Below are positions 47,069-56,021 of a stretch of DNA of 64,000 nt, in pieces (the first letter of the stretch is position 1; every line of letters starts with the position of its first letter). Origin of the DNA: Sphingobium nicotianae (GTDB lineage: Bacteria > Pseudomonadota > Alphaproteobacteria > Sphingomonadales > Sphingomonadaceae); contig NZ_JAHGAW010000006.1 of assembly GCF_018603885.1 (NCBI RefSeq), forward strand, positions 1-64,000, in the 5' to 3' direction. The position numbers and the translations under genes are program-made. The notes under the pieces are model-generated. The model did not search any database and had not been told where the DNA came from. It was given only the letters and a program-made list of their open reading frames with translations.

Positions 47069-48793
47069 TCAGCTTCGCGACAGCGTGTCGTTGATCTGCG
47101 CGGACAGCGACTGGATCGAGAAGGGCTTGGTGAGCAGCGGAATGCCTTCGCCCCGGGCAGAGATGCTGGCCTCGCTGAAACCCGTCATCAGCACTGCGGG
47201 CATGCGCGGCCAGCGACGTCCGATCTCATGCACCAGATCGAGGCCGTTGAGCTTGCCGGGCATGATCATGTCGGAAAGCACCAGCGCGAAGTTCGCGCCT
47301 TGCTCCAGCCGGACGAGCGCTTCGTCGCCCGATGCCGCGCGCTCTTGCTCATAGCCGATCTCATCGAGCATCCCGCCGACCATTTCGGCGACCGTGTCGT
47401 TATCCTCGACCAGGAGAATGCGCCGCTTGCTCGCCGCCTCGACGACCGGCTGTTCCGGTTGCGAGCGGATCGGCGACAAGGTCGAGCGGGGAAGCAGCAA
47501 GGTGATGCGCGTCCCTTGGCCGGGCACGCTTTCGACCTGGATGTCGCCGCCGGACGCGCGCACAAACCCATAGACCTGGCTGAGGCCGAGCCCGGTGCCG
47601 TGCCCGGCGCCTTTGGTCGTGAAGAAGGGTTCGAAGATCCGATCGAGCACGTCCGGCGGGATGCCCGTGCCGGTATCGCTGATCGCGATGCGCACCTGAT
47701 CGGGCGCGCCGCCATCGCCCGGCAGGTTCTCGGCGGAGATTGTCACGAGGCCGCCCTGCGGCATCGCGTCGCGCGCGTTGATGACGACGTTGAGCAGGGC
47801 GACCTCGAGCTCGGACGGATCGATCTCGACCGGCCACAGATTGGACGCGATGCTGGTCTTGAGCGAGATGCCGTTGGTGGTCAGGCGATCGAGCAGGGTG
47901 TCCATGCCGCGGATGCGGTCACCCAGATCGACCACTTCCGCCTTGAGCGGCGAGCGGCGCGAGAAAGCGAGCAATTGCTGGGTCAGCTTGGCGCCGCGAT
48001 CGACGGCATGGCGAATGCCGGCCTTCAGCCGATCGAGCCTGGCCGGGTCGTCGGTGCGATCCATGAGGTCGAGGCTCCCGGAGGCGACCATCAGCAGATT
48101 GTTGAAGTCATGCGCCACACCGCCGGTGAGCTGGCCGAGCGCTTCCATTTTCTGCGACTGGCGCAGTGCCTCCTCGGCCTGCTGGCGGCTGGCCGTCTCT
48201 TCCTGCAACCTGGCATGCGCCTCGTGCAGCGACGCATATGACGCACCGAGCGTGGCGATCAGCAAGGAGGCCATGAGCACGATCGCGGCGAGGCCGGCAT
48301 AGCGCGTTGCACGGCGCTGCCAGCTATCGAGCGTCGCACGCAGATAGACCGTGCCCAGCCGTGTCCCACCCTGGACGACCGCCGCCGTCACGGTGAGGTC
48401 GCGCGCGGTCATTGCCGGTTCGGCAAGGCGTCCGTGATCCGGAAGCCGGGTCGGCACCACGTTGTAGCCGGCGACGAAACGGCCCGTGGCGTCATAGGCG
48501 CCGACTGCGATGATCTGCGGATCGGCACGCAGCGCCTCGAGATATTCACGCAGCGTGGCTTCGTCGCCGAACGCCAGCGGCGCGGCGATGCCGCTCGCCA
48601 GGATCTGCGCCTGCACGCTCGCCTGGCGCAGCTTCTCGGTCCGGCCGATGCGATCGACCTGGAGCGTGAACACCACGCCGGCCAGCAGCAACAGCAGCGC
48701 GATGATGGCAGCCGCAAGCGGCGTCGCCATCAGCTGCTTGATCCAGGCCTTGAGCGAAGCCGGCCTGACCGGCGAACCGACACGCATCTTCAT
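47069..48793 (-). CDS. Hybrid sensor histidine kinase with C-terminal receiver
   Basis: A 574-residue protein. Two membrane helices (about residues 24-46 and 165-188) enclose a periplasmic sensor of the CHASE8 type (LASGIAAPLAFGDEATLREY). A short linker precedes the HisKA domain with phospho-His H228 (GGVAHDFNNLLM). The HATPase domain has N-box NVVINARDAMPQG and G-boxes ISDTGTGIPP and GHGTGLGLSQVYG. The receiver carries D508 (LVLSDMIMPG). It overlaps the YfiR-type gene by 4 bp, which suggests it senses through that periplasmic protein. Confidence 0.92.
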   Translation of the reverse strand: MKMRVGSPVRPASLKAWIKQLMATPLAAAIIALLLLLAGVVFTLQVDRIGRTEKLRQASVQAQILASGIAAPLAFGDEATLREYLEALRADPQIIAVGAYDATGRFVAGYNVVPTRLPDHGRLAEPAMTARDLTVTAAVVQGGTRLGTVYLRATLDSWQRRATRYAGLAAIVLMASLLIATLGASYASLHEAHARLQEETASRQQAEEALRQSQKMEALGQLTGGVAHDFNNLLMVASGSLDLMDRTDDPARLDRLKAGIRHAVDRGAKLTQQLLAFSRRSPLKAEVVDLGDRIRGMDTLLDRLTTNGISLKTSIASNLWPVEIDPSELEVALLNVVINARDAMPQGGLVTISAENLPGDGGAPDQVRIAISDTGTGIPPDVLDRIFEPFFTTKGAGHGTGLGLSQVYGFVRASGGDIQVESVPGQGTRITLLLPRSTLSPIRSQPEQPVVEAASKRRILLVEDNDTVAEMVGGMLDEIGYEQERAASGDEALVRLEQGANFALVLSDMIMPGKLNGLDLVHEIGRRWPRMPAVLMTGFSEASISARGEGIPLLTKPFSIQSLSAQINDTLSRS

Positions 48794-49323
48794 TTCCGTT
48801 CCACCGATATGGCGAGCCCGAGCAATTTCGAGCTTATCACCAGACCATTGCTACGCGCAGCGCCTTCATCAATCTGGAAGCGCACGCGCCCGGCCTGCAT
48901 GACGAACTGGATCATCGATCCCTGCACGCCGCTTTTCTGATCGCTGACGGTGAGCACCGGCTGCCCGGCAACCGCCGCGAAGGGCGCGTAACCCGCCGAC
49001 GAGGATCGGCCGGCGAAGAGCATCTGGCAGCCCGCTGCATTGCCGCTGTCGCCCAGGCGCCGCACATTCACCGAGCGGCCGGAAATGCGCTGCCCGCGGA
49101 CGACCTCGTCGAGCGTCGCGCCGAACGGATCCTCGCCGACAACACAGATGGTGAAGGGCTTGCCTGCACCGGCACCATTGTCCGGCCACTCCACAAATGG
49201 CGCGAACTTGAACAGAAAGCTCGCCTTGACGGCCTGTTCAAGCGGTGCCGCGCGCGCGTGAGCCGTCCACAAGCCGACAAACATTGCGCATAGCATGAGC
49301 ACGGCAAGGCGCGGGCCCCTCAT
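48790..49323 (-). CDS. YfiR family periplasmic protein (DUF4154)
   Basis: A 177-residue protein with a signal peptide (ending AHARAAP). The DUF4154/YfiR core contains VKASFLFKFAPFVEWPDN, PFTICVVGEDPFG and VLTVSDQKSGVQGSMIQF. In Pseudomonas, YfiR is a periplasmic inhibitor of the diguanylate cyclase YfiN. Here the downstream partner is a hybrid kinase instead. The ATG at 49323 lies 14 bp after the TonB receptor stop. Confidence 0.9.
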   Translation of the reverse strand: MRGPRLAVLMLCAMFVGLWTAHARAAPLEQAVKASFLFKFAPFVEWPDNGAGAGKPFTICVVGEDPFGATLDEVVRGQRISGRSVNVRRLGDSGNAAGCQMLFAGRSSSAGYAPFAAVAGQPVLTVSDQKSGVQGSMIQFVMQAGRVRFQIDEGAARSNGLVISSKLLGLAISVERK

Positions 49324-49337
49324 CAGCGATGAGAGTC

Positions 49338-51263
49338 CTACAAGGTCCACTTGAGAGCCACGAACACGCTCCGCCCGACCGGTTTGGCGTCGGCAAGCGG
49401 AAGTTCCTGATGTCTGTCGTGGAGAAGATTGAAACCCGACACGGAGAGCTCCGCGCGTTCGACGAACTGCCAGCCGAGCCGCGCGCCAAGTTCGACATAG
49501 CTGGGCGAGAAGGGGTCGGGCAGGGCGCTCACATAGCGAAGGTCCGCATCGAAATTGATCTGGGGACCCAGATCCATCGACGAGCGCAGCGAGGCGCGAT
49601 GCGTGGGGTCGTTGCCGACCTGCGTGGTGCTGATGAGCGGCACCGAACCATCCTTGAAATGGAATCGCGAGATCAGCAGGCTATAGCCCGGTTTCACCCG
49701 CCACCAGTCGGTCAGGCGGATATCGGCCCAGGAATCGAAGCCGTAGGTATGGCCCCGGATGCCATTGCCCCAGTAGAAAGGGAGGGTGGTCACCGGCGTC
49801 GGCTCGACAGTGCGCAGATCATCATAAGCATTGTAGAATCCGGAAACGGACAGCGATACCTGCGGTGTCAGATCGAGACGGGTGCCGCCCTCGAACGCGG
49901 TGAGCTTCTCCGCCCGGAAGTCCGTCATGCCGGTAATGCCGAGCGTGCCGTTGGGAAAGAATTCGCGAACATCCCGATCGAACGGTGTCGGCGACCGGAC
50001 CGCCCGCGAGACCGCCGCCCAGAGCAGCGCGGAGTCGTTCGGCTTCCAGGCCAGGCGCACGCTGGGGAGCAGTTCGCTCGCCTCATAGGGGCCATATTCC
50101 AGCTTGAGACCCGCAATGGCGGTGAGCCTTGGCGTGATCGCGACGCTGTCCTGCACGAACAGATTGGCGAGGAATTGCCTGGCCCCGCTCGGCACGAACA
50201 GGAGATTGGGGACGCCGAAAATCCGGTAGCGATTGAAGCGTGCGCCGCCGCCCCAGACGATGCTGTGGACGGTGCCCAGCGCAAAGCTGTGCTGCAGGTC
50301 GAAATCGACCGTGTCGACGCTGGCCCGGCCGCTGCCATTGCCGATCTGGCGGGCGGCATGATCGAAATAAGTCTGGACCTGCAGCCTGTTGCCGGACGCC
50401 GAAGTCCGGTCCCAGCGGGCGACAAGGTCGAAGCCCTCGGTTTCCTCGTCGGCCGACGCCGGCCCCTGTCCGCGGGAGCCGTGATAGGCGTCGCCCTGCA
50501 CCATCAGCGTATCGTTGGCGCCGGGGCTCCAGTCGACGCGGAAGCCGCCCTGGGTCCGGCGCGAACCGTCCCTGGCGCCGTCGCCGCTCTCGAAATTCTG
50601 GTGTCGTTTGACGAACAGCCGGTAGTTGAGCGTGTCGCCCGCGCTGCCGCCATAGCGCAGCCCCGCGTCATAGGTGCGATTGCCGACCACGCCGGTGGCA
50701 TAGAGACCCTGGCTGGCGCCGGCATTGCGCGTGATCACGTTGATCACGCCGTTGACGGCGTTGGCGCCCCAGAGCGTCGCACCCGGTCCGCTGACCACCT
50801 CGATGCGGTCGACATCTTCGGGCAGCACATCCTGCTGATCCCAGTAAACACCCGAATAGAGCGGCGTATAGACGCTGCGCCCGTCGATCATCACCAGCAG
50901 CTTGTTGGAGAAGCTCTGTGCGCCTTCGCGGCCGCTGAGGCCCCGCGCCGTGATCACGACGTCGTTGGGCGAACCGCGCGCGATCTGCAGGTTGGGCGCC
51001 AGCCGCAGCATGCCGGGAAGCGTGATGTTGCCGGACCGAACGATGTCGTCATGGGTGATGACGAAAATGGCGGCGGGGGCATCTCCAAGGGTGCCGGCGC
51101 TCTTTGTGACGGAGGTGACATCCAGATCGGACAATGCCGAGATCGGCATGTCCCGCAATTCCTCGATGCTCTGCGCCGCCGCTGGGGCGGGCACACCGCA
51201 GACGCATAGACCTGCCGCAAGCCAGCCGGACGTGCGCACGGCGGCCCGACACTCAGATGGCAT
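49338..51263 (-). CDS. TonB-dependent outer-membrane receptor
   Basis: A 641-residue receptor with a signal peptide (ending APAAAQS). A short motif DLDVTSVTK precedes the plug domain, which contains LPGMLRLAPNLQIARG, ITARGLSG and DRIEVVSGPGATLWGANA. The beta barrel ends in a terminal aromatic strand (VFVALKWTL). No N-terminal signalling extension is present. The ligand is unknown. It heads a three-gene unit with the YfiR-like protein and hybrid kinase, and lies directly downstream of the qhp genes. Confidence 0.92.
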   Translation of the reverse strand: MPSECRAAVRTSGWLAAGLCVCGVPAPAAAQSIEELRDMPISALSDLDVTSVTKSAGTLGDAPAAIFVITHDDIVRSGNITLPGMLRLAPNLQIARGSPNDVVITARGLSGREGAQSFSNKLLVMIDGRSVYTPLYSGVYWDQQDVLPEDVDRIEVVSGPGATLWGANAVNGVINVITRNAGASQGLYATGVVGNRTYDAGLRYGGSAGDTLNYRLFVKRHQNFESGDGARDGSRRTQGGFRVDWSPGANDTLMVQGDAYHGSRGQGPASADEETEGFDLVARWDRTSASGNRLQVQTYFDHAARQIGNGSGRASVDTVDFDLQHSFALGTVHSIVWGGGARFNRYRIFGVPNLLFVPSGARQFLANLFVQDSVAITPRLTAIAGLKLEYGPYEASELLPSVRLAWKPNDSALLWAAVSRAVRSPTPFDRDVREFFPNGTLGITGMTDFRAEKLTAFEGGTRLDLTPQVSLSVSGFYNAYDDLRTVEPTPVTTLPFYWGNGIRGHTYGFDSWADIRLTDWWRVKPGYSLLISRFHFKDGSVPLISTTQVGNDPTHRASLRSSMDLGPQINFDADLRYVSALPDPFSPSYVELGARLGWQFVERAELSVSGFNLLHDRHQELPLADAKPVGRSVFVALKWTL

Positions 51264-51383
51264 ATTTACCGCTCCCCCTCGTCCGGGCTATTCAAACGTT
51301 TCTGAAGGCAAAAGGTTCCCAAAACGAGTATTTTTGAAGATCAATCGCTCGGCACGAACGGATGATCGCGTCTCCGCCCGTCG

Positions 51384-52148
51384 TCAGGTCTGGGAGAAGA
51401 GCGCTGCTTCCTGCGCGAGCGCCTCGTGGATCGCGGCGGCGCGGTCGCTGGAAGGGACACGGCCGACGCGCTCGCAGGCCAGTGCGGCAAAGCCCGACAT
51501 CTGCGCCACCGCGAAGCTGATGCCATAGAGATTGCGCTGGAGCGGTACGCCGGGGATCGCGCGCGGATAACCGGACGCGATGGCGGTCCGCTGGGCGTCG
51601 ATCGTCTCGATGCGATAGCGCTCGCGCGGGCACTCCCAATCCGGAGCGACGCCCAGCACCTGCGGCAGCGCGCCGGGATAGCAAGGCAGGTCATTGGCCT
51701 CGCGCGCCGCGACGATGAGGATGCCGGCGGCGACCGCCTCGTCTGCGACGCGCGCGAAGATGTCGCGATGTGTGGCGTTGATCGATCCGAGACTCAGATT
51801 GACGATCTCGGCTTCCTGCGCGACCGCCCAGCGGATCGCCGTCACCAGCGCGGCGGCGCTGGTCTTGAGCCCGTCGCGAAAGACGCGGACCGGCAGACAG
51901 GTTGCATCGGGCGCCTTCTCCTGGATCGCGGCCGTGACGGCGGTGCCGTGGCCGAGCCGGTCGAGCGTCGCATCCGCACCCGCCTCGATCGTGCCGTCGG
52001 CGAGGATCGTGACGCCGGCGTCGATCCGGCTGGCGTCGATATGCGGATGATCGGGATGGACGCCGCTGTCGACCACGGCGACGCGCACGCCCCGCCCGGT
52101 GCTTGCGGGAAAGGGGCGCGCCATTGGCGGTCGCCCGCTGTCAGGCAC
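51384..52148 (-). CDS. qhpE: Subtilisin-like protease QhpE, leader-peptide processing for CTQ amine dehydrogenase
   Basis: A 254-residue S8 serine protease. The catalytic residues are D27 (VAVVDSGVH), H67 (RLGHGTAV) and S211 (YGISFAVAQMSG), with oxyanion N152. It lacks a signal peptide and propeptide, so it acts in the cytoplasm. In the quinohemoprotein amine dehydrogenase pathway QhpE removes the leader of the gamma subunit after crosslinking. The Ser region GISFA differs from the usual GTSMA. The start is a GTG at 52148 overlapping qhpF; an ATG at 52124 is an alternative. It is the last gene of the qhp operon. Confidence 0.88.
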   Translation of the reverse strand: MPDSGRPPMARPFPASTGRGVRVAVVDSGVHPDHPHIDASRIDAGVTILADGTIEAGADATLDRLGHGTAVTAAIQEKAPDATCLPVRVFRDGLKTSAAALVTAIRWAVAQEAEIVNLSLGSINATHRDIFARVADEAVAAGILIVAAREANDLPCYPGALPQVLGVAPDWECPRERYRIETIDAQRTAIASGYPRAIPGVPLQRNLYGISFAVAQMSGFAALACERVGRVPSSDRAAAIHEALAQEAALFSQT

Positions 52149-53871
52149 TGGCCCCGACCGGTGCCCGGCGCATCGTCGCGCGCCCCTGATCCAGTGTGAT
52201 CACGCTGTCGGCGACCTGCGCCATGGCCGGCTTGTGGGTGATGACGATGATCGTCGCGTCGGGCAGCACCTCGCGCAGGCCATGCGCCACCAGCGTCTCG
52301 GTGTCGCTGTCGAGCGCCGAGGTCGGCTCGTCCAGGATGAGCACGCTCGGCTTGCGCAGCAGCGCGCGGGCCAGCGCAACGCGCTGCCGCTCGCCGACCG
52401 AGAGTGCCAGCCCGCGCTCGCCGGCCCGCGTCGCGAGCCCCTCCGGCAGCCGCGCGATCAGCTCACCCAGGCCCGCCGCCCGCGCCGCCTCGTCGATGGC
52501 GCGCGCGTCCGCGCCGGGCATGGCGAAGGCGATGTTGGCGGCGATGCTGTCGTTGAACAGATAGGGCGACTGGTCGACCAGAATGACCTCGCGCCGCAGA
52601 TCCGCGAGGCGGATGTCGCGCAGGTCCTCGCCATCGATCAGGATGCGGCCCGCGGTCGGATCGAGATAGCGGACGAGCAGATCCGCCATGGTCGACTTGC
52701 CGACGCCGCTCGGCCCCAGGATCGCGCAGAAGCTGCCCGGCGCGATGGCGAGATCGACATCGACCAGCACCGGCTTGCGATCATAGCGCATCGACACGCT
52801 TTCGAAGACGATGCCCTGGCGCACCGGGCCGATCGGCATCGCATTCGGCCGCTCGGCGACTTCCGCCGGCGTGTCGAACAATTCGAAGATGCGCGCGAGC
52901 GAGACGCGGGCCGAGGCGAGGCCGGAGCTCAGCCCCATCAGCGCCTGCAGCGGCGCGAACAGGCGCATGTGATAGGCCATGAAGGCGACGAGCGTGCCGA
53001 TCGTCATGCGCCCGTCGATGATCTGCCAGCCGCCATAGAGGATGACCGCGGAGGTCGAGACGGTGAGCAGGGTGCCGGGCAGAGCGCCGGCCATGAAGGA
53101 GGCGAGCTGCATGCGCAGCATCGAGGAAATGAAGGCACCGTTGCGCGCCCGGAAGCGCTCCACCTCATGCTGCTCGGCGCCGAGCGAGACGACGACGCGC
53201 ATGCCCATGACGGTGTCGACGAGCAGGCTGCCGAGATCGGCACCGCGCTGGCGCATCTCGCGGGTCAGGGCCACAAGTTTGCGCTGATAATGGAGGAAGA
53301 CGCCGACACAGGCCGGGATCAGCACGGTGCCGACCAGGAACAGCCGCCAGTTCAGCCACAGCATCAGCAGCACGGACCCGGCGAGGAACAGGATGTTGCT
53401 CAGCACCGAGAGCAGGGTGTCCGCCGTCGCGCGCTGGACGTCGCTGACATCGCTGTTCATCCGCGACATGAGATCGCCGAGGCGGAAGCCGCCGTAGAAG
53501 CGCGGCGAGAGCGACTGGAGATGGCGCAGCAGGGCGACGCGGATGTCGAATAGCATCGCCGCCGACAGGGCGATGTAGCGATAGCTCGCCAACATGTTCA
53601 GCGCGAAGCCGGCGATGGTGACGGCGATCAGCAACCCGGCAATCTCGATCAGCGCGCCCATGTCCCGCTTGAGCAGCGCGTTGTCGATCATCAACTTGGA
53701 GATATAGGGCTGGGCGAGGTTGAGGCCGGTCGAGGCGAGGCTGACGAGCAGGACGAAGAAGAGCGGCCGCAGATAGGGCCGCAGATACGGCAGCAGGCGC
53801 CCATAGGTGCGCCAGTCGGCAACGGGTGGTGGCGTGACATGAGGCAGAGGGGCGGGCGGCGGCGAGCTCAG
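52141..53871 (-). CDS. qhpF: ABC transporter QhpF (fused permease/ATPase) of the CTQ system
   Basis: A 576-residue exporter half. The six-helix membrane domain (about residues 25-300) is followed by an ATPase with Walker A ILGPSGVGKSTMADLLV, signature LSVGERQRVALARAL and Walker B VLILDEPTSALD. It is thought to export the processed, crosslinked gamma subunit. No ATG, GTG or TTG is found at the expected place. A CTG at 53871 overlaps the qhpG stop (CTGA) and has GGGAGA 7 bp upstream, so it is the likely start. Confidence 0.87.
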   Translation of the reverse strand: MSSPPPAPLPHVTPPPVADWRTYGRLLPYLRPYLRPLFFVLLVSLASTGLNLAQPYISKLMIDNALLKRDMGALIEIAGLLIAVTIAGFALNMLASYRYIALSAAMLFDIRVALLRHLQSLSPRFYGGFRLGDLMSRMNSDVSDVQRATADTLLSVLSNILFLAGSVLLMLWLNWRLFLVGTVLIPACVGVFLHYQRKLVALTREMRQRGADLGSLLVDTVMGMRVVVSLGAEQHEVERFRARNGAFISSMLRMQLASFMAGALPGTLLTVSTSAVILYGGWQIIDGRMTIGTLVAFMAYHMRLFAPLQALMGLSSGLASARVSLARIFELFDTPAEVAERPNAMPIGPVRQGIVFESVSMRYDRKPVLVDVDLAIAPGSFCAILGPSGVGKSTMADLLVRYLDPTAGRILIDGEDLRDIRLADLRREVILVDQSPYLFNDSIAANIAFAMPGADARAIDEAARAAGLGELIARLPEGLATRAGERGLALSVGERQRVALARALLRKPSVLILDEPTSALDSDTETLVAHGLREVLPDATIIVITHKPAMAQVADSVITLDQGRATMRRAPVGASA

Positions 53872-54860
53872 ATCACGGTCTCCCGTTCGACGAGGCGGAA
53901 ATCCTGCAATTGATAACGTGGTTCGGGCAGGGTGGCGAGCCGGGCGGTGCACCAGTCGAACCCGTCCGCCAGGCTGGCCATCTGCGCGTCCCACCAGGGG
54001 CCGGTGCCGCCGCTGCGATAGAAATCCGCGCAGAGTCGCAGGTGGCGCCGCATCGTCGCGATGAGCATCGATTCATAATGCGTGCGAAGCGCGGCCGGAT
54101 CGCCGCCGTCGCGCCATGCGGTGATGACGGCCGCCGCCAGCACGGCCTCACGCAGGGCCTGCGCCGTGCCGTCGCCGCAGATCGGATCAAAGGCGATCGC
54201 GGCGGTGCCGCAGGCCAGCCAGTCCTCGCCCTGCAGGCTGGTCAGGATGCGCGGGCAGACCTCAAACTGGGCGGAGGCAATGTTGACCTGATCGAGCCGG
54301 GCCGCGACGTGGCGGCTTAGCGCCACCAGCCGCTCGATCGACGCGCCGATGCCGAGCAGCCAGGCGGCATCGCCCTCGCCGGCAGGGATCAGGAACAGCC
54401 AGCCTTCGCGCACGGCCTCGATCCAGCAGGCCGACCGGTCCTCGGGAAAGCGCAGTGTCACGGCCGCAGTGCCCGCCGTTCGCGCGCCGAAGCGCCTGAG
54501 CGTGCCGGCGGGGAAGGGGGCAGCGGTGTGGAGCGTCATGTCGGCTCGGGCGATGGCCGCCGATGGCAGGGCGAGCGCGGCATCGAGATCGGCCTCCGAC
54601 ACGACGACGGCGCCGTGCGGCAATGATAGCGCCTCCGCGCCGCCCCAGGCGACGATGCGGCGGTCGATGCGCGGCTTGTCAGCGAACAGATCAGGCAGCG
54701 CAAGCACGTCGCGCAGCAGCGCCAGGGCGGGATCGCTCAGCATGACCGCGGGGACGGAGGGGCGATGGACAGGCACCAAGTCCGCCGCGATGCCAGCCCG
54801 GCCGAGCAGATGCGCGCAGCTCATCGCCGCCACGCCGCTGCCCCTGATGGTGAGGTTCAT
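53868..54860 (-). CDS. qhpG: Flavin-dependent monooxygenase QhpG (Trp hydroxylation for CTQ)
   Basis: A 330-residue flavoprotein of the tryptophan-halogenase/LodB-like class. The N-terminal dinucleotide fold is IRGSGVAAMSCAHLLGRAGI. The conserved FAD segment DPICGDGTAQALREAVLAAA is near residue 225. QhpG hydroxylates the Trp of the crosslinked gamma subunit as the first step to cysteine-tryptophylquinone. It follows qhpB by 25 bp. The length is slightly short for the class but both FAD regions are present. Confidence 0.87.
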   Translation of the reverse strand: MNLTIRGSGVAAMSCAHLLGRAGIAADLVPVHRPSVPAVMLSDPALALLRDVLALPDLFADKPRIDRRIVAWGGAEALSLPHGAVVVSEADLDAALALPSAAIARADMTLHTAAPFPAGTLRRFGARTAGTAAVTLRFPEDRSACWIEAVREGWLFLIPAGEGDAAWLLGIGASIERLVALSRHVAARLDQVNIASAQFEVCPRILTSLQGEDWLACGTAAIAFDPICGDGTAQALREAVLAAAVITAWRDGGDPAALRTHYESMLIATMRRHLRLCADFYRSGGTGPWWDAQMASLADGFDWCTARLATLPEPRYQLQDFRLVERETVI

Positions 54861-54885
54861 TCGGACTTGCGAGGCTTCCGCGCGA

Positions 54886-55974
54886 TCACTGCGTGATCAC
54901 CATGCCTGCCATCGTGATGTCGTTCTGCGTTTCCCAGTCCGCGACCGGCTTGAGCGTCTTGCTGTCATAGACCGCGATGTCATAGCCGGCGCCATAGACA
55001 TAGAGCTTCGCCCCGTCGCCCGACATGCCGAAATAGAAACGCCGGCGGCAGGGAAACTCGGCCTTGTCGACCGCGATGTTCTTGACGAGATCGAAGTGCC
55101 AGAACTCGCAGCGCTGGCTGCCGATGTCGCCATTCACGGCGACGGTATAGCCGTCCTTGCCGTCCGGCGTCACTTCGAGGCCGGCGAGCCGCGCCGGGGC
55201 CGGGCCGACCGGCGTGAAGTTGAACTGGCGCGAGGTCAGATCGAAGCGGGCGATGCCGAAAATCTTGTTATGGACGTAGGGATCCTGCGCGTTGAACAGG
55301 GAGATGAGCTGGCCGGGCGTGCGCAGCCGATCCAGCGTGCCGCCGAAGCTGACCTGCTCCATGCCTGGCGAGTCCGGCTTGGCGAGGTCGAAGCGCTCGA
55401 CGACCTTGAAGTCGGCCGTGTTGACGACCAGCACCTTGTCGCGGAACACATAGAGCGTCTTGCCGTCGGGCGAGAGCGCGAGATTGCCGCGATAGCTGAA
55501 CGTGCTGTCCTCCGGCGCGAGATCGACCGAGCGGACGACTTTCTTCTGCTGCAGGTCGACGACCATATATTGCAGCTTGCTGATGAAGTAGCGATCGATC
55601 TCCTTCTCAATCCGCGTGCCCAGAATGTAGAAGTAGCGGCCGGTGGGATCGACCACGCCGCCATCGAAGCGGTAGCGCGTCGTGGGCGTGTTCAGGCTGA
55701 ACTTGTTGATAATCTTGCGCGTGGCGACGTCCATCACCTCGATGCCGCTCGTGGTGTTGGTCGTGACGTAGAGCTTCTTCTTGTCATCGGAGAGCCGCAT
55801 GCTGGTCGGCAGGCCGGTGTCGAGCGTCACTTTCTGGAGCGTGGCGCCGTTGGTGTCGTCGATCATCATGACCTGGTTGGGATAGCCGCCCAGGAAGATC
55901 GTGCTCGCGGCCAGCGAACTTGCCGCGCCGGTCGCCAGCAGAAGGGCCGAGACACATAGGGACAGCTTTTTCAT
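54886..55974 (-). CDS. qhpB: Quinohemoprotein amine dehydrogenase beta subunit
   Basis: A 362-residue secreted beta-propeller protein. The signal peptide ends near GAASSLAAS. YVTTNTTSGIEVMD and LSPDGKTLYVFRDKVLVVNT are typical YVTN-like blades. In the enzyme it packs against the diheme alpha and CTQ-bearing gamma subunits and lines the active site. It lies 47 bp downstream of qhpC. Confidence 0.92.
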   Translation of the reverse strand: MKKLSLCVSALLLATGAASSLAASTIFLGGYPNQVMMIDDTNGATLQKVTLDTGLPTSMRLSDDKKKLYVTTNTTSGIEVMDVATRKIINKFSLNTPTTRYRFDGGVVDPTGRYFYILGTRIEKEIDRYFISKLQYMVVDLQQKKVVRSVDLAPEDSTFSYRGNLALSPDGKTLYVFRDKVLVVNTADFKVVERFDLAKPDSPGMEQVSFGGTLDRLRTPGQLISLFNAQDPYVHNKIFGIARFDLTSRQFNFTPVGPAPARLAGLEVTPDGKDGYTVAVNGDIGSQRCEFWHFDLVKNIAVDKAEFPCRRRFYFGMSGDGAKLYVYGAGYDIAVYDSKTLKPVADWETQNDITMAGMVITQ

Positions 55975-56021
55975 GCGACAGGCTCTTCCTCAATCGTTGC
56001 AGGCAAGGGGCTCGACCGGTC

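Noticed and set aside
51264..51383. Terminator for the TonB receptor or qhp operon
   Set aside because: No stem followed by a T-run was found between the two genes, so read-in from the qhp operon to the receptor cannot be excluded.
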